From Bacteroidaceae bacterium (lineage in GTDB: Bacteria > Bacteroidota > Bacteroidia > Bacteroidales > Bacteroidaceae): a stretch of DNA of 29,981 nucleotides. Below the pieces are notes generated by a model that did no database searches, was not told the origin of the DNA, and saw nothing but the letters and a program-made list of their open reading frames with translations. Below are positions 15,505-24,272 of this stretch, one piece after another. A program made the position numbers and the translations under genes. The stretch is from NCBI GenBank assembly GCA_016302965.1, contig JAEDMP010000025.1, forward strand, positions 1 through 29,981, given 5' to 3'. Numbering within the stretch: position 1 is the first letter of the stretch; the number at the start of each line of letters is the position of its first letter.

Positions 15505-16761
15505 CTACTCCTCTTCCAGGCAGTAATCCAAGTCCTTGACGATGGCTTCACGGTCCATATCCTGGCCGATGAACACCAGTTTCTGCATGCGGTCGCCCAC
15601 CTGCTCGTCCCACTCGCGGAAGGCAGAGGGGTTCGTGATTTTCAGCTCCTCCAGTTCGTCGGGCGACATGGCAGCAAACCAGTTGCCCGCCTGACTCATC
15701 CTTACCTGTTTGCCCGCCTGTTCAAAGACGTAGCACATATCCCTTTCGTCACTGAAATAGCAGATACCCTTGCAGCGGATGACGCTCTTGGGCCATTTCT
15801 TGGTGACGATGTAGTCGAACTTGTTCATATCGAAAGCCCGGCGACGGAAATAGACAAAGGTACTGATGCCATACTCCAGGGCCTCGCCCTCGCCATGATG
15901 ATGGTGGTGGTGATGGTGGTGGTGGCATTCCCCGTGATGATGCTCATCATGATCGTGGTCATGCTCATCGTGGTCATGCTCATCGTGGTCATGCTCATCG
16001 TGGTCATGCTCTTCCTCCTCTTCGTGGTGAACCGCCTCCACCACCTCGACCCATCGGGCAGAGGTAGCCACCTTCTCGAAATCGAAGAGTCCCGTATGGA
16101 TAATCTTGTCGAGATCAACATCGCAGAAGTCGCAGTCGATGATTTCCGCATGGGGCTGGATCTGACGCAGGATGGCACGGATGCGTCCCCGTTCTTCGGC
16201 TGTCACCTCCGATGCCTTGTTGAGCAGGATGATGTTGCAGAACTCCACCTGCTGAATCACCAGGTTGGCGAGGTCTTCCTCTCCGATTTGCGCTTTGGTG
16301 AGGTCATTGCCGCCCGCAAACTCATCACGCAGGCGGAGGGCATCCACCACAGTGACGATGGCATCGAGCGTGGCCACCCCTTTGTCAATCAGGTTGGGAT
16401 AAAGGCGTGGATAGGCACAGATGGTCTGGGCGATGGGACCCGGCTCACAGATGCCGCTGGCCTCGATGACGATATAGTCGAAGAGGTTTTGCGCCACCAG
16501 TCCGCTGAGTTGGTCTATCAGATCCGTCTGCAGGGTGCAACAGATACATCCGTTCTGCAGCGCCACGAGGCTGTCGTTCTGCTGGTTGACCACCCCACCC
16601 TTTTCGATGAGCGTGGCATCGATGTTCACTTCGCCGATATCATTGACGATGACGGCAAACTTGATTCCCTTCTTGTTGGAGAGAATCCGGTTGAGAAGCG
16701 TTGTCTTTCCGCTTCCGAGATACCCCGTCAAAAGAAGGACGGGAGTTGTTTCTCTGTTCAT
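15505..16761 (-). CDS. CobW/G3E-family GTPase, His-rich (putative zinc chaperone)
   Basis: The 418-residue protein is a G3E P-loop GTPase: Walker A in LLTGYLGSGKTTLLNRIL (10-27), Mg-binding NDIGEVNID (40-48), the metal-binding GCICCT motif (71-76, CxCC) and LLNKAS (179-184) as base-recognition motif. The CobW C-terminal domain runs from about 295 to 418. Between them (245-289) lies a very His/Asp/Glu-rich insert with DEHDH repeats and a run of ten His. CobW/Zng1/YeiR relatives deliver metal, in several cases zinc, to client enzymes using GTP. It lies 71 bases after the TolC-like gene of a metal efflux operon, in front of the operon terminator, so a role in the same metal response is likely. 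The metal is not proven by sequence. Confidence 0.92.
   Translation of the reverse strand: MNRETTPVLLLTGYLGSGKTTLLNRILSNKKGIKFAVIVNDIGEVNIDATLIEKGGVVNQQNDSLVALQNGCICCTLQTDLIDQLSGLVAQNLFDYIVIEASGICEPGPIAQTICAYPRLYPNLIDKGVATLDAIVTVVDALRLRDEFAGGNDLTKAQIGEEDLANLVIQQVEFCNIILLNKASEVTAEERGRIRAILRQIQPHAEIIDCDFCDVDLDKIIHTGLFDFEKVATSARWVEVVEAVHHEEEEEHDHDEHDHDEHDHDEHDHDHDEHHHGECHHHHHHHHHHGEGEALEYGISTFVYFRRRAFDMNKFDYIVTKKWPKSVIRCKGICYFSDERDMCYVFEQAGKQVRMSQAGNWFAAMSPDELEELKITNPSAFREWDEQVGDRMQKLVFIGQDMDREAIVKDLDYCLEEE
15955..16014. repeat. 15-bp tandem repeat coding for the His/Asp/Glu insert
   Basis: Four tandem 15-bp units (GTGGTCATGCTCATC three times, the fourth ending CTTC) encode repeats of Asp-Glu-His-Asp-His in the G3E GTPase. 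The unit is a multiple of three, so gain or loss changes the His content by five residues without a frameshift. A separate His codon run lies at about 15895-15926. Confidence 0.9.
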
Positions 16762-16832
16762 CTTATTATAGAATTTGGTCGTATGTTCATTTTCTGGGCA
16801 GTGATAGGCTGATGATTAATCAGCTTGGAAGA

Positions 16833-18041
16833 TTACTGCTGCACGTATGCCGTCAGTTCGGCATATGCTTTCTGACAGTCACGTTCGGCGGCCATCGCCT
16901 GTTCCTGACAGTCGTAGACAAGGGCTATGGCCTGCAGATATTCAGCGAGGGAGATTTCACCCGCTTCGAGTGCCTTCTGCAGCAAGGGGGTGTTGTCGGC
17001 CTCCTTCAGCGTCTTTTTGGCGAGATCGGCAGCTTGTTTCAGTCCTATCGTCCTTCGATAGAGCGCTTCCAGTTCGCCCTGCAGCCGGGTGCTTGTCTCC
17101 TGTTGTCGGGCCAAGGCAGCCTCACGCTCGGCCTTGGCCTGCTTCACCTTGTTCCTGCTGTTCCACAAGGGCACCGAGAGTCCGAAAGTGAGACCACGGA
17201 AGTGTTCGCCCTCCACCTTCTCACTCATATATCCCACCGAGAGCGAGGGCAACTGCTCCTGTCGAGAGAGCGACACGGCACGACGGCTGGCCTCCACATC
17301 CGCCTGGGCATAAGCCATCATCGGATTGGCGGCAGCCACCGAGGCATACCACTCCTCGAAGCGTTTCGGCACCAGTAGTTCCTCATACGCAGACTGCGTA
17401 AAGGTGAGCGGCTGTCCACCATTGAACTGGACGAGCCGTTTCTGCAGCGCCTCCCGCTCGGCCATGAAAGCGAGATACTGCGACTGGGTGGTGGCCAGAC
17501 TCATCTGCACATTGCGCCACTCTATCAGGTTACTCTCACCCTTATCGAGAAGCGCCTTCTGCAACTGGGCCAGTTTCTCGGCATCCCGGAGTCTCTGCTG
17601 CTGCAGATCCACCATCGCATTGCTGTATACCAGGTCGATGAGACAATAGTTGGCCTCGAGCAACACCGCCATCTCCTCCACCTCATACTGGCAGTCGAGC
17701 ATCGTGTTCTTGCGGTTGGCCACCCGCCTCTTGCTGCCCGTGAGCGTAGCCACGTCGAGAGACTGCGAGACGCTGAAGTCCTTGCGCTTGCCCAGCGTTT
17801 CCGGTTTTCCCCAGAGATAGTTGAATCCCACCTCCGGGTTTTCAAGACCGATGTCGGTCTTGTTTTCTATCTTCTGCGCCTCAATGGCGAGTCGGGTGGC
17901 CTTGAGCGAAGCGTTATTCTGCCGGATAGTGGCCAGTGCCTCCGCGATGGATTTCACCGGTAAGGCAGCATAGGTCGGCAGGTCTGCAAAGGCCGGCATC
18001 ATCGTGATGGCGGCAACAAGAGTGGCAAGCGTTCTTTTCAT
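16833..18041 (-). CDS. TolC-family outer membrane channel of a metal efflux system (CzcC/CusC type)
   Basis: The 402-residue protein has a signal peptide (MKRTLATLVAAITMMPAFA) and the two long helical repeats of TolC-family channels, each starting with a ..ALATIRQNNASLKA / ANPMMAYAQADVEASRRAV type segment, with Gln/Glu/Ala-rich coiled-coil helices. It would form the outer-membrane duct of the RND pump. Its ATG overlaps the stop of the pump gene (ATGA, 18038-18041), so the two are translationally coupled. At about 400 residues it is close to CzcC size. The substrate follows from the pump family, not from this protein. Confidence 0.9.
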   Translation of the reverse strand: MKRTLATLVAAITMMPAFADLPTYAALPVKSIAEALATIRQNNASLKATRLAIEAQKIENKTDIGLENPEVGFNYLWGKPETLGKRKDFSVSQSLDVATLTGSKRRVANRKNTMLDCQYEVEEMAVLLEANYCLIDLVYSNAMVDLQQQRLRDAEKLAQLQKALLDKGESNLIEWRNVQMSLATTQSQYLAFMAEREALQKRLVQFNGGQPLTFTQSAYEELLVPKRFEEWYASVAAANPMMAYAQADVEASRRAVSLSRQEQLPSLSVGYMSEKVEGEHFRGLTFGLSVPLWNSRNKVKQAKAEREAALARQQETSTRLQGELEALYRRTIGLKQAADLAKKTLKEADNTPLLQKALEAGEISLAEYLQAIALVYDCQEQAMAAERDCQKAYAELTAYVQQ

Positions 18042-21000
18042 GATTTTCGTTTTTCTAAGATAAGATACATGATGGGAATGATCAGACTATTTAATAAGGT
18101 GGAAGTGAAGAGACCTCCCAGGATCACCTTGGCCATCGGACTCTGGATCTCGTTGCCGGGCAGATCACCATTCAAGACCATGGGCACCAGGGCCAATGCT
18201 GAGGTGAGAGCGGTCATGAGGATGGGGGTGATGCGGTCGGTGGAACCCTGGATGACACTGCGCAGGGGCGAGAGTCCCTGGTCGCGCAGGTCGTTATAGC
18301 GCGACACGAGCAGCATACCATTGCGGGTGGCTATGCCGAAGAGCGAGATGAACCCGATGATGGAGGGAATGCTGAGCACAGCTCCCGAAAGGGCCACTGC
18401 CACCACACCGCCGATGAGGGCCAAGGGCAGATTGAGCAGGATGACCGCCGCCTGTCCGGCATGGCGGAACTGGTTGTAGAGCAGGAGGAAGATGAGCAGC
18501 ACGGAGAGCAGCGATGCCACCATGAGCGTGCGCGATGCCTCCTGCTCACTTTCAAACTGTCCACCATATTCCACATGGTAGCCTTCGGGCAGATGGATGC
18601 GGCTGTCGATGCGCTCACGGATGTCGTTGACCACGCTGCGGAGGTCACGTCCCGCCACATTGGCCGATATGACCACCTTGCGCGATACATTCTCGCGGTT
18701 GATGGTATTGGGGCCTCCCGTAGAGGTCACCTCGGCAATCTGTTCGAGCGGCACCTTTCTGCCGTTGGCATCCACCATCAGATGGCGGATGTCCTCGATG
18801 GTCTGCCGGCTCTCGTCGTCCACCTTCAGGGTGAGGTCGAAGGAGCGGTTGCCCTCATAGACCTGCGACACCTTAGAGCCCACCAGCATCACCTGCACCA
18901 GTTGGGCAAACTCGGGCAGCGAGATATGATAGGCGGCCAGCAGTTCGCGCTTGGGCGTAATCTTGAGTTGGGGACGGGCCACCTGCTGCTCCACATTCAG
19001 GTCCTCAATCCCTTCCACGTCGGCAATCTCCTGCTTGATCTGGTTGCCGATGGTATAGAGGCTGTGGAGATTGGGGCCGAAGAGTTTCATGGCGATGCTG
19101 GCCTGCGTACCCGAGAGCATGGCATCGATACGGTGGGAGATGGGCGACCCCACCTCTATATTCACCCCGGGCAGTTCCTTCAGCCGGTGACGCACGTCGG
19201 CAATCACCTCGTCTTTCGACCGTCCATCGAGCACAAAGGGAGCCTCAATCTCCGAGTTGTTCACGCCCAAGGCATGCTCATCCAGTTCGGCGCGTCCCGT
19301 CTTTCTGCCCACGGTCTGTATCTCTGGAATCGCCAAGAGGGCGCGCTCCGCCCTTCTGCCGATGCTGTCCGACTCGTCGAGCGAGATGCCGGGCAGTGTG
19401 CTGATGTTGACGGTGAAGGAGCCCTCGTTGAAGGAGGGCAGGAAACTGCGTCCGAACGAGAACACCATCACCAGGGCCAGCACCAGCGCGACAGCCGATG
19501 TGGCGAGGATGGCCTTGCCATGGCGCAGGGCGAAGAGACTCACCCGACGCATGCCGAGCCGTTCGCCCAAGGAGAGACGGCGTGAGGGTTCCGACTGCTT
19601 GCGGCCCAGGCCGTAATAGCAGAGCACGGGCGTGAGGGTGAGTGCCACGAGCGTCGACGAGAACAGCGCCACGATGAATGCCACACCCAGGGGCACCAGC
19701 ATCCGTCCCTCCATGCCCGAGAGGAAGAAGAGGGGCAGGAAACTGGCCACGATAATCAGGGTGGAGTTGAGGATGGGCATGCGCACCTCACGCGAGGCTT
19801 CATAGATGACCTTCAGGGCAGGCAGCCGCTGCCCCTCGGGCAGTCGGGCATTGCGCCGCAGGTGTTTGTAGACATTCTCCACATCGACGATGGCATCATC
19901 CACCAGCGAACCGATGGCGATGCAGAGACCGCCCAAGCTCATCGTGTTGACGGTGACCCCCAACAGATGGAGCACCACCATCGAGAGCAGCAGGCTCAAG
20001 GGGATGGTGACGAGCGAGATGAGGGTGGTGCGCAGGTTCATGAGGAAGATGAAGAGCACAATCACCACGAAGATGCTGCCTTCGAGCAAGGCCTGTTTCA
20101 CGTTGTTGATGGAGCTCTCGATGAAGCGCGACTGGCGGTAGACATCGGTGTTGAGCCGGATATCGGCAGGCAGGGTGCTCCTCACCTCGTCGAGCGTGGC
20201 ATCCAGTTTTTCGGTGAGTTCCAGCGTGCTGGTGTTCGGCTGTTTGGTCACGGTCATGACCACGGCGGGATGGGCATCGTGCGAAGCCAGGCCCATCTTG
20301 GGCGCCTTGCTGCCCACCTTCACGTCGGCGATGGCATTCAGGCAGACCGGCTTGCCGTTGCGGTTGGCCACAAAGGCTTTGCCCAAGAGGTCCACATCAT
20401 TGGTGGCCACCACGCCACGGATGATATACTCGTTGCCGTATTCATAGAGGATGCCTCCCGCGGTGTTCTCGTTCATGGCATCCAGTGCGCCGACCACCTC
20501 GTTGAGGGCCACGCCATATTGTTTCATCCTGCCCGGATGGAGCAGGATCTGGTATTCCTTGATGTCGCCACCGATGACACTCACCTGTGCCACACCGCCC
20601 GTAGCCAAGAGGCGGGGACGGATGGTCCAGTCGGCCAGGGTGCGCAGGTCTTGCAGCGAGGTGGAGTCGGAGGTCAGGGTGACAAAGAGCAGTTCGCCCA
20701 GGATGGACGACTGGGGACCCAAGGTGGGGGTTCCCACATTCTTGGGCATCTCGTTGCCGATGGCACTGAGTTTCTCGGCCACCACCTGTCGGGCACGGTA
20801 GATTTCGGTGCCCCAATCAAACTCCACCCAGACGATGGAGAATCCCATGGTCGACGAGGAGCGCACACGCCTCACGTCATTGGCACCGTTGAGGGCCGTC
20901 TCGATGGGGAAGGTGACCAGCCGCTCCACTTCTTCGGGAGCCATTCCGCTGGCCTCGGTCATCACCACGACGGTGGGCGCATTCAGGTCGGGGAACACGT

Positions 21001-21109
21001 CAACCTCCATCTTCTGCACCACATGGAACCCCGTCATCGCGAGCAGACATGCCACGAGCACGACGGCGAGCCGGTTGTGCAGGGAGAACTTGATAATCCG
21101 GTTCAGCAT
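18038..21109 (-). CDS. CusA/CzcA-family heavy-metal RND efflux pump
   Basis: This 1023-residue inner membrane protein has the RND layout of two copies of one membrane helix plus a large periplasmic loop and six helices. HME-type marks are VDVFPDLNAPTVVVMTEASG (37-55), the GxxxEEVERLVTFPIE segment (55-70) and, in the fourth helix, GGLCIAIGSLVDDAIVDVEN (393-412) with the acidic residues D404, D405, D409 and E411 that relay protons in CzcA. Such pumps export Zn, Co, Cd, Ni or Cu/Ag; which of these cannot be read safely here. It lies between the adaptor and TolC genes; the spacer to the adaptor stop contains a heptamer repeat. Confidence 0.95.
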   Translation of the reverse strand: MLNRIIKFSLHNRLAVVLVACLLAMTGFHVVQKMEVDVFPDLNAPTVVVMTEASGMAPEEVERLVTFPIETALNGANDVRRVRSSSTMGFSIVWVEFDWGTEIYRARQVVAEKLSAIGNEMPKNVGTPTLGPQSSILGELLFVTLTSDSTSLQDLRTLADWTIRPRLLATGGVAQVSVIGGDIKEYQILLHPGRMKQYGVALNEVVGALDAMNENTAGGILYEYGNEYIIRGVVATNDVDLLGKAFVANRNGKPVCLNAIADVKVGSKAPKMGLASHDAHPAVVMTVTKQPNTSTLELTEKLDATLDEVRSTLPADIRLNTDVYRQSRFIESSINNVKQALLEGSIFVVIVLFIFLMNLRTTLISLVTIPLSLLLSMVVLHLLGVTVNTMSLGGLCIAIGSLVDDAIVDVENVYKHLRRNARLPEGQRLPALKVIYEASREVRMPILNSTLIIVASFLPLFFLSGMEGRMLVPLGVAFIVALFSSTLVALTLTPVLCYYGLGRKQSEPSRRLSLGERLGMRRVSLFALRHGKAILATSAVALVLALVMVFSFGRSFLPSFNEGSFTVNISTLPGISLDESDSIGRRAERALLAIPEIQTVGRKTGRAELDEHALGVNNSEIEAPFVLDGRSKDEVIADVRHRLKELPGVNIEVGSPISHRIDAMLSGTQASIAMKLFGPNLHSLYTIGNQIKQEIADVEGIEDLNVEQQVARPQLKITPKRELLAAYHISLPEFAQLVQVMLVGSKVSQVYEGNRSFDLTLKVDDESRQTIEDIRHLMVDANGRKVPLEQIAEVTSTGGPNTINRENVSRKVVISANVAGRDLRSVVNDIRERIDSRIHLPEGYHVEYGGQFESEQEASRTLMVASLLSVLLIFLLLYNQFRHAGQAAVILLNLPLALIGGVVAVALSGAVLSIPSIIGFISLFGIATRNGMLLVSRYNDLRDQGLSPLRSVIQGSTDRITPILMTALTSALALVPMVLNGDLPGNEIQSPMAKVILGGLFTSTLLNSLIIPIMYLILEKRKS

Positions 21110-21126
21110 ATCCTTTTTTTCTTTGG

Positions 21127-21154
21127 ATGAATGATGAATGATGAATGATTAATG
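21127..21154. repeat. Heptamer tandem repeat between adaptor and pump genes
   Basis: Four tandem 7-bp units (ATGAATG three times, then ATTAATG) span the adaptor gene's stop codon (21149-21151) and most of the 39-base spacer to the pump gene. The unit is the same heptamer as in the array at 12263-12332 but on the other strand relative to the coding direction. Confidence 0.85.
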
Positions 21155-22408
21155 ATTATGGTTATGACCTTCGGGCATGGTGGTCACCGATGCCAGCTTC
21201 AACTGGTAGGCACCGCGGGTGACCACATGGTCGCCGTCTTTCAGTCCGCTCTTGATCTCCACCCTACTGCCATTGCTCTCGCCGAGCATCACCTCCTGGC
21301 GGTGATACTCCTCGGGCTGTTCATGATGCTGGATAAAGATATAATAGGTGCCTTGCTCCTCGATGAGTGCCGACTGCGGCAAGGAGAGCACGTCCTGGCG
21401 TTCACGGGTGATGAGCCACACCTCGGCATAACTGCCAGCCACGAGGTCGCCCACATTGTCGAAGGAGAAGATGATGGGCAGGTAGCCGTCGGTTCCGTTG
21501 AGCGTACGGGCATAGGAATGGAGACGTCCGTGCAGGTCATCAAGTTCGTAGACGGTCTGGTCGGAGGAGGCTCTGAAGTGGGCGGTCCTCACCTGTTTGA
21601 GCAGTCCGTAGCGGCATTCGGGCACATCCGCCCGCAGCTGCAGGCGCCGGTTCTGGGTGATGGTCAGGATAGGATCTCCTACCGACACGAAGCTGCCTTC
21701 ACGGGCGATGACCGACTTCACGTAGCCACCCAGGGGGCTGGTCACAGACACCCCCTTGCCACCTGCTCCGCGCAGCGCCTCCCACGAGGCGCGTGCCAGT
21801 TGCAGGGCAGCCCGGCGCTGCTCCAGTTCCTTGGCCGAGATGATTTGGTCGGCGGCGAGCGCCTTGGCCCGTTCATAGTCTTTCCTGGCGGTGTCATAGG
21901 CTATCTTTGCCTTTTGGGCCGGGTCGCCATCCTGCATGTTCCTGGCCGAGATGGTGGCCAGCAGTTGTCCGGCCTTGACCGCCGTTCCCTCACTCATATC
22001 GTGCCGGGCAAAGTGTACGGTGCCGGTGGAGCGTGCCACAACGTCACACTCCTCGCCGAGGGGTGCCTCAATCTGTCCGCTCACCTTCAAGGCACTGCTG
22101 AAGGGGGCGGCATGGATGACCTCCACCTTGAGTTGGGCCGCCTGGGCCTGCTCCCGGGTGAAATGCACATCCTCCACGTGTGTCTTAAACCGGTGGTTAT
22201 CCTCGTCCGCCTCATGGTCGTGGCCCTCGTGTCCGTGGGGTTCTTCGGCGTCGTGGTTGTGGTTTTCTTCCTGATGGTTGTGTGTCTCCTCTGCGTGTTG
22301 GTGACCTTCTTTGGCATGGTCATGGGCATTGCAGGCGGCGAGGCAGAAGCCCAGTAGTGCCACCCACATCCAGGTAGTCGCCCTCTGCAGTCTCTGTATC
22401 GTTGTCAT
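21149..22408 (-). CDS. RND efflux periplasmic adaptor lipoprotein with His-rich N-terminus (CusB/CzcB type)
   Basis: The start at 22408 was chosen because it gives a signal peptide (MTTIQRLQRATTWMWVALLG) ending in a lipobox LAAC; a longer frame reaches back into nadB. The mature protein of about 390 residues begins with a metal-binding stretch rich in His/Glu (HDHAKEGHQHAEETHNHQEE and on), then a membrane-fusion protein core: lipoyl/barrel-sandwich halves (VVARSTGTVHFARHDMSEGT and VTSPLGGYVKSVIAREGSFV) around a coiled-coil hairpin, a beta-barrel and a C-terminal domain ending HNHNH. It links pump and TolC channel and may pass periplasmic metal. It begins 28 bases after nadB. Confidence 0.92.
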   Translation of the reverse strand: MTTIQRLQRATTWMWVALLGFCLAACNAHDHAKEGHQHAEETHNHQEENHNHDAEEPHGHEGHDHEADEDNHRFKTHVEDVHFTREQAQAAQLKVEVIHAAPFSSALKVSGQIEAPLGEECDVVARSTGTVHFARHDMSEGTAVKAGQLLATISARNMQDGDPAQKAKIAYDTARKDYERAKALAADQIISAKELEQRRAALQLARASWEALRGAGGKGVSVTSPLGGYVKSVIAREGSFVSVGDPILTITQNRRLQLRADVPECRYGLLKQVRTAHFRASSDQTVYELDDLHGRLHSYARTLNGTDGYLPIIFSFDNVGDLVAGSYAEVWLITRERQDVLSLPQSALIEEQGTYYIFIQHHEQPEEYHRQEVMLGESNGSRVEIKSGLKDGDHVVTRGAYQLKLASVTTMPEGHNHNH

Positions 22409-22436
22409 GGTTCCCCCAAAAATCAAGTTTGTTCTG

Positions 22437-24029
22437 TTATTCTTTTTTATCGTAAGCATGTAGTGGATAATCGGTGGTGTAATGCAGGCCTCGGCACTCC
22501 TTTCGCTCGATGGCCCATCGGGTGATGAGGTAGCCCACATTGATCATGTTGCGCAGTTCGCAGATTTCGCGGCTGGCCTTGACGCGCTTGAAGAGCCGTT
22601 CCGTCTCCTCGTAGAGCATGTCGAGGCGGTCCCAGGCGCGATGCAGACGGAGGTCGGATCGCACGATTCCCACATAGTTGGACATGATTTGTCCCACCTC
22701 CTTCACGCTTTGCGTGATGAGCACCTTCTCCTCGTTGGTCATGGTTCCCTCGTCGTTCCATTCGGGCACCTTCTCGTTGAAGTCATACTCATCCACATGG
22801 GCCAGCGAATGCTTGGCGGCGGCGTCGGCATAGACCACAGCCTCGATGAGCGAGTTGCTGGCCAGACGGTTGCCGCCATGCAGTCCCGTGCAGGCACACT
22901 CGCCGATGGCATAGAGCCGCTCGATGGACGACTGTCCGTTGAGGTCCACCTTGATGCCGCCACACATATAGTGGGCAGCGGGACGCACGGGGATATAATC
23001 GGTGGTGATGTCGATGCCGATGCTCTTGCATTTGGCATAGATGTTGGGGAAGTGGCGGCGGGTTTCCTCGGCGTTCTTGTGGGTGACGTCGAGGCATACG
23101 TGGTCGATGCCATGCTTCTTCATCTCGCTGTCGATGGCGCGTGCCACGATGTCGCGTGGAGCCAGCGAGAGCCGATCGTCGTATTTCTCCATGAACGATT
23201 CGCCGTTGGGCAGGCGCAGGATGCCTCCGTAGCCTCGCATGGCCTCGGTGATGAGGAAGGCGGGATGGGTCTCTCCGGGATGGTAGAGGGCGGTGGGATG
23301 GAACTGCACAAACTCCATATCGGCCACCGTACCTTTGGCCCTGTAGACCATGGCCTCGCCGTCGCCCGTGGCAATCACGGGGTTGGTGGTGGTCTGGTAG
23401 ACGGCTCCGCAGCCTCCGGTACACATGAGTGTCACCTTGCTGAGATAGGTGTCCACCTTCTCGGTCTCGGGATTGAGCACGTAGGCACCATAGCATTGGA
23501 TATAGGGTGTCCGGCGGGTCACCCTTGCGCCCAGGTGGTGCTGGGTGATGATTTCCACGGCGAAGTGGTTTTCCTTGACGATGATGTCGGGGCAGCTGCG
23601 CACTGCCTCCATCAACCCACGCTGTATCTCGGCTCCCGTATCGTCGGCATGGTGGAGGATGCGGAACTCAGAGTGTCCACCCTCCCGATGGAGGTCGAAG
23701 TTGCCGTCGTCCTTGCGGTCGAAGTTCACGCCCCAGTCCACCAGTTCGCGGATTTGTTCCGGAGCGTTCTTCACCACCTGTTCCACCGCCTTGGGGTCAC
23801 TGATATAGTCACCCGCAATCATGGTGTCCTGTATATGCTTCTCGAAATTGTCGAGTTCCAGATTGGTGACCGATGCGACGCCTCCCTGTGCAAAGGAGGT
23901 GTTGGCCTCATCCAATGATGATTTGCAGATGATGCAAACCTTACCTTTTTTCGCCCTGGCTATCTTCAGGGCGTAACTCATACCGGCGACACCAGCACCG
24001 ATAATCAGAAAATCGTATTTGAATACCAT
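22437..24029 (-). CDS. nadB: L-aspartate oxidase
   Basis: The 530-residue flavoprotein oxidises L-aspartate to iminoaspartate, the first step of de novo NAD synthesis, handing the product to quinolinate synthase NadA. It has the FAD-binding GAGVAGMSYALK (11-22), SFAQGGVAS, the HREGGHSEFRILHHADDTG substrate region, EFVQFHPTALYHPG, RDIVARAID and RPAAHYMCGGIKVDLNGQSS, all typical of NadB rather than of SdhA. The C-terminal helical domain is present and length is normal. It is the first gene of a minus-strand run leading into a metal efflux system, an unusual partner, with its own promoter and a structured leader. Confidence 0.95.
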   Translation of the reverse strand: MVFKYDFLIIGAGVAGMSYALKIARAKKGKVCIICKSSLDEANTSFAQGGVASVTNLELDNFEKHIQDTMIAGDYISDPKAVEQVVKNAPEQIRELVDWGVNFDRKDDGNFDLHREGGHSEFRILHHADDTGAEIQRGLMEAVRSCPDIIVKENHFAVEIITQHHLGARVTRRTPYIQCYGAYVLNPETEKVDTYLSKVTLMCTGGCGAVYQTTTNPVIATGDGEAMVYRAKGTVADMEFVQFHPTALYHPGETHPAFLITEAMRGYGGILRLPNGESFMEKYDDRLSLAPRDIVARAIDSEMKKHGIDHVCLDVTHKNAEETRRHFPNIYAKCKSIGIDITTDYIPVRPAAHYMCGGIKVDLNGQSSIERLYAIGECACTGLHGGNRLASNSLIEAVVYADAAAKHSLAHVDEYDFNEKVPEWNDEGTMTNEEKVLITQSVKEVGQIMSNYVGIVRSDLRLHRAWDRLDMLYEETERLFKRVKASREICELRNMINVGYLITRWAIERKECRGLHYTTDYPLHAYDKKE

Positions 24030-24111
24030 ACTTTATTACTTCATGCGGGTCAGCATCCCTGTGGTCCCGATGGCAGGGCCCGACGATGCCAACCCTTGGT
24101 TGTTGACGTTG
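24030..24111 (-). promoter_or_regulatory. Structured nadB leader with a six-codon ORF
   Basis: The predicted leader contains an 11-bp helix (GGGTTGGCATC at 24095 to 24085 with GATGCTGACCC at 24057 to 24047, two wobble pairs) that encloses a second short stem. A frame ATG CTG ACC CGC ATG AAG TAA (24056 to 24036) starts inside the helix and ends six bases before nadB. No known riboswitch class was recognised. Translation of the leader peptide would open the helix, so an attenuation-type or translational coupling control is possible. Confidence 0.45.
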
Positions 24112-24145
24112 CAAAAGTAGCGATTTTTGTTAAGAATCACGCAAG
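24112..24145 (-). promoter_or_regulatory. Promoter of nadB and the metal efflux genes
   Basis: TACTTTTG on the minus strand (24119 to 24112) matches TAnnTTTG; a weaker CTTG (24145 to 24142) lies 22 bases upstream. It predicts transcription starting near 24106 and so a leader of about 75 nt. Confidence 0.55.
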
Positions 24146-24196
24146 ATTGAGGGAGAAATGCACGAGTTTTTTGATTGTTTTTCAAAAAAAGCGTTA

Positions 24197-24233
24197 TTTG
24201 GCTCCCTTTTCTCTGTTTTTTTTCTTATCTTTG
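24197..24233 (+). promoter_or_regulatory. Promoter of the topoisomerase IV subunit A gene
   Basis: TATCTTTG (24226-24233) matches the -7 consensus; TTTG at 24197-24200 is 25 bases upstream, longer than ideal. The start codon is 39 bases downstream of the -7 box. It is divergent from the nadB promoter, sharing a 240-base gap that holds no other gene. Confidence 0.6.
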
Positions 24234-24272
24234 CAGATGAATAAGGCGAGAGCTGATAACTAAACCTGCACC

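Noticed and set aside
15949..16018. Regular short repeats that could suggest a CRISPR array
   Set aside because: The units are 15 bp, directly adjacent without spacers, and lie in frame inside the G3E GTPase coding region.
16808..16824. Small hairpin GCTGAT/ATCAGC between the G3E GTPase and TolC genes
   Set aside because: Only six pairs and no T run on the minus strand, so not convincing as a terminator.
19862..21130. 422-codon open frame on plus opposite the RND pump
   Set aside because: Antisense to the well conserved pump; His/Gly/Asp-rich translation typical of such shadows.
22409..22540. Longer N-terminus for the efflux adaptor
   Set aside because: It would overlap nadB, and the internal ATG at 22408 starts a proper lipoprotein signal peptide.
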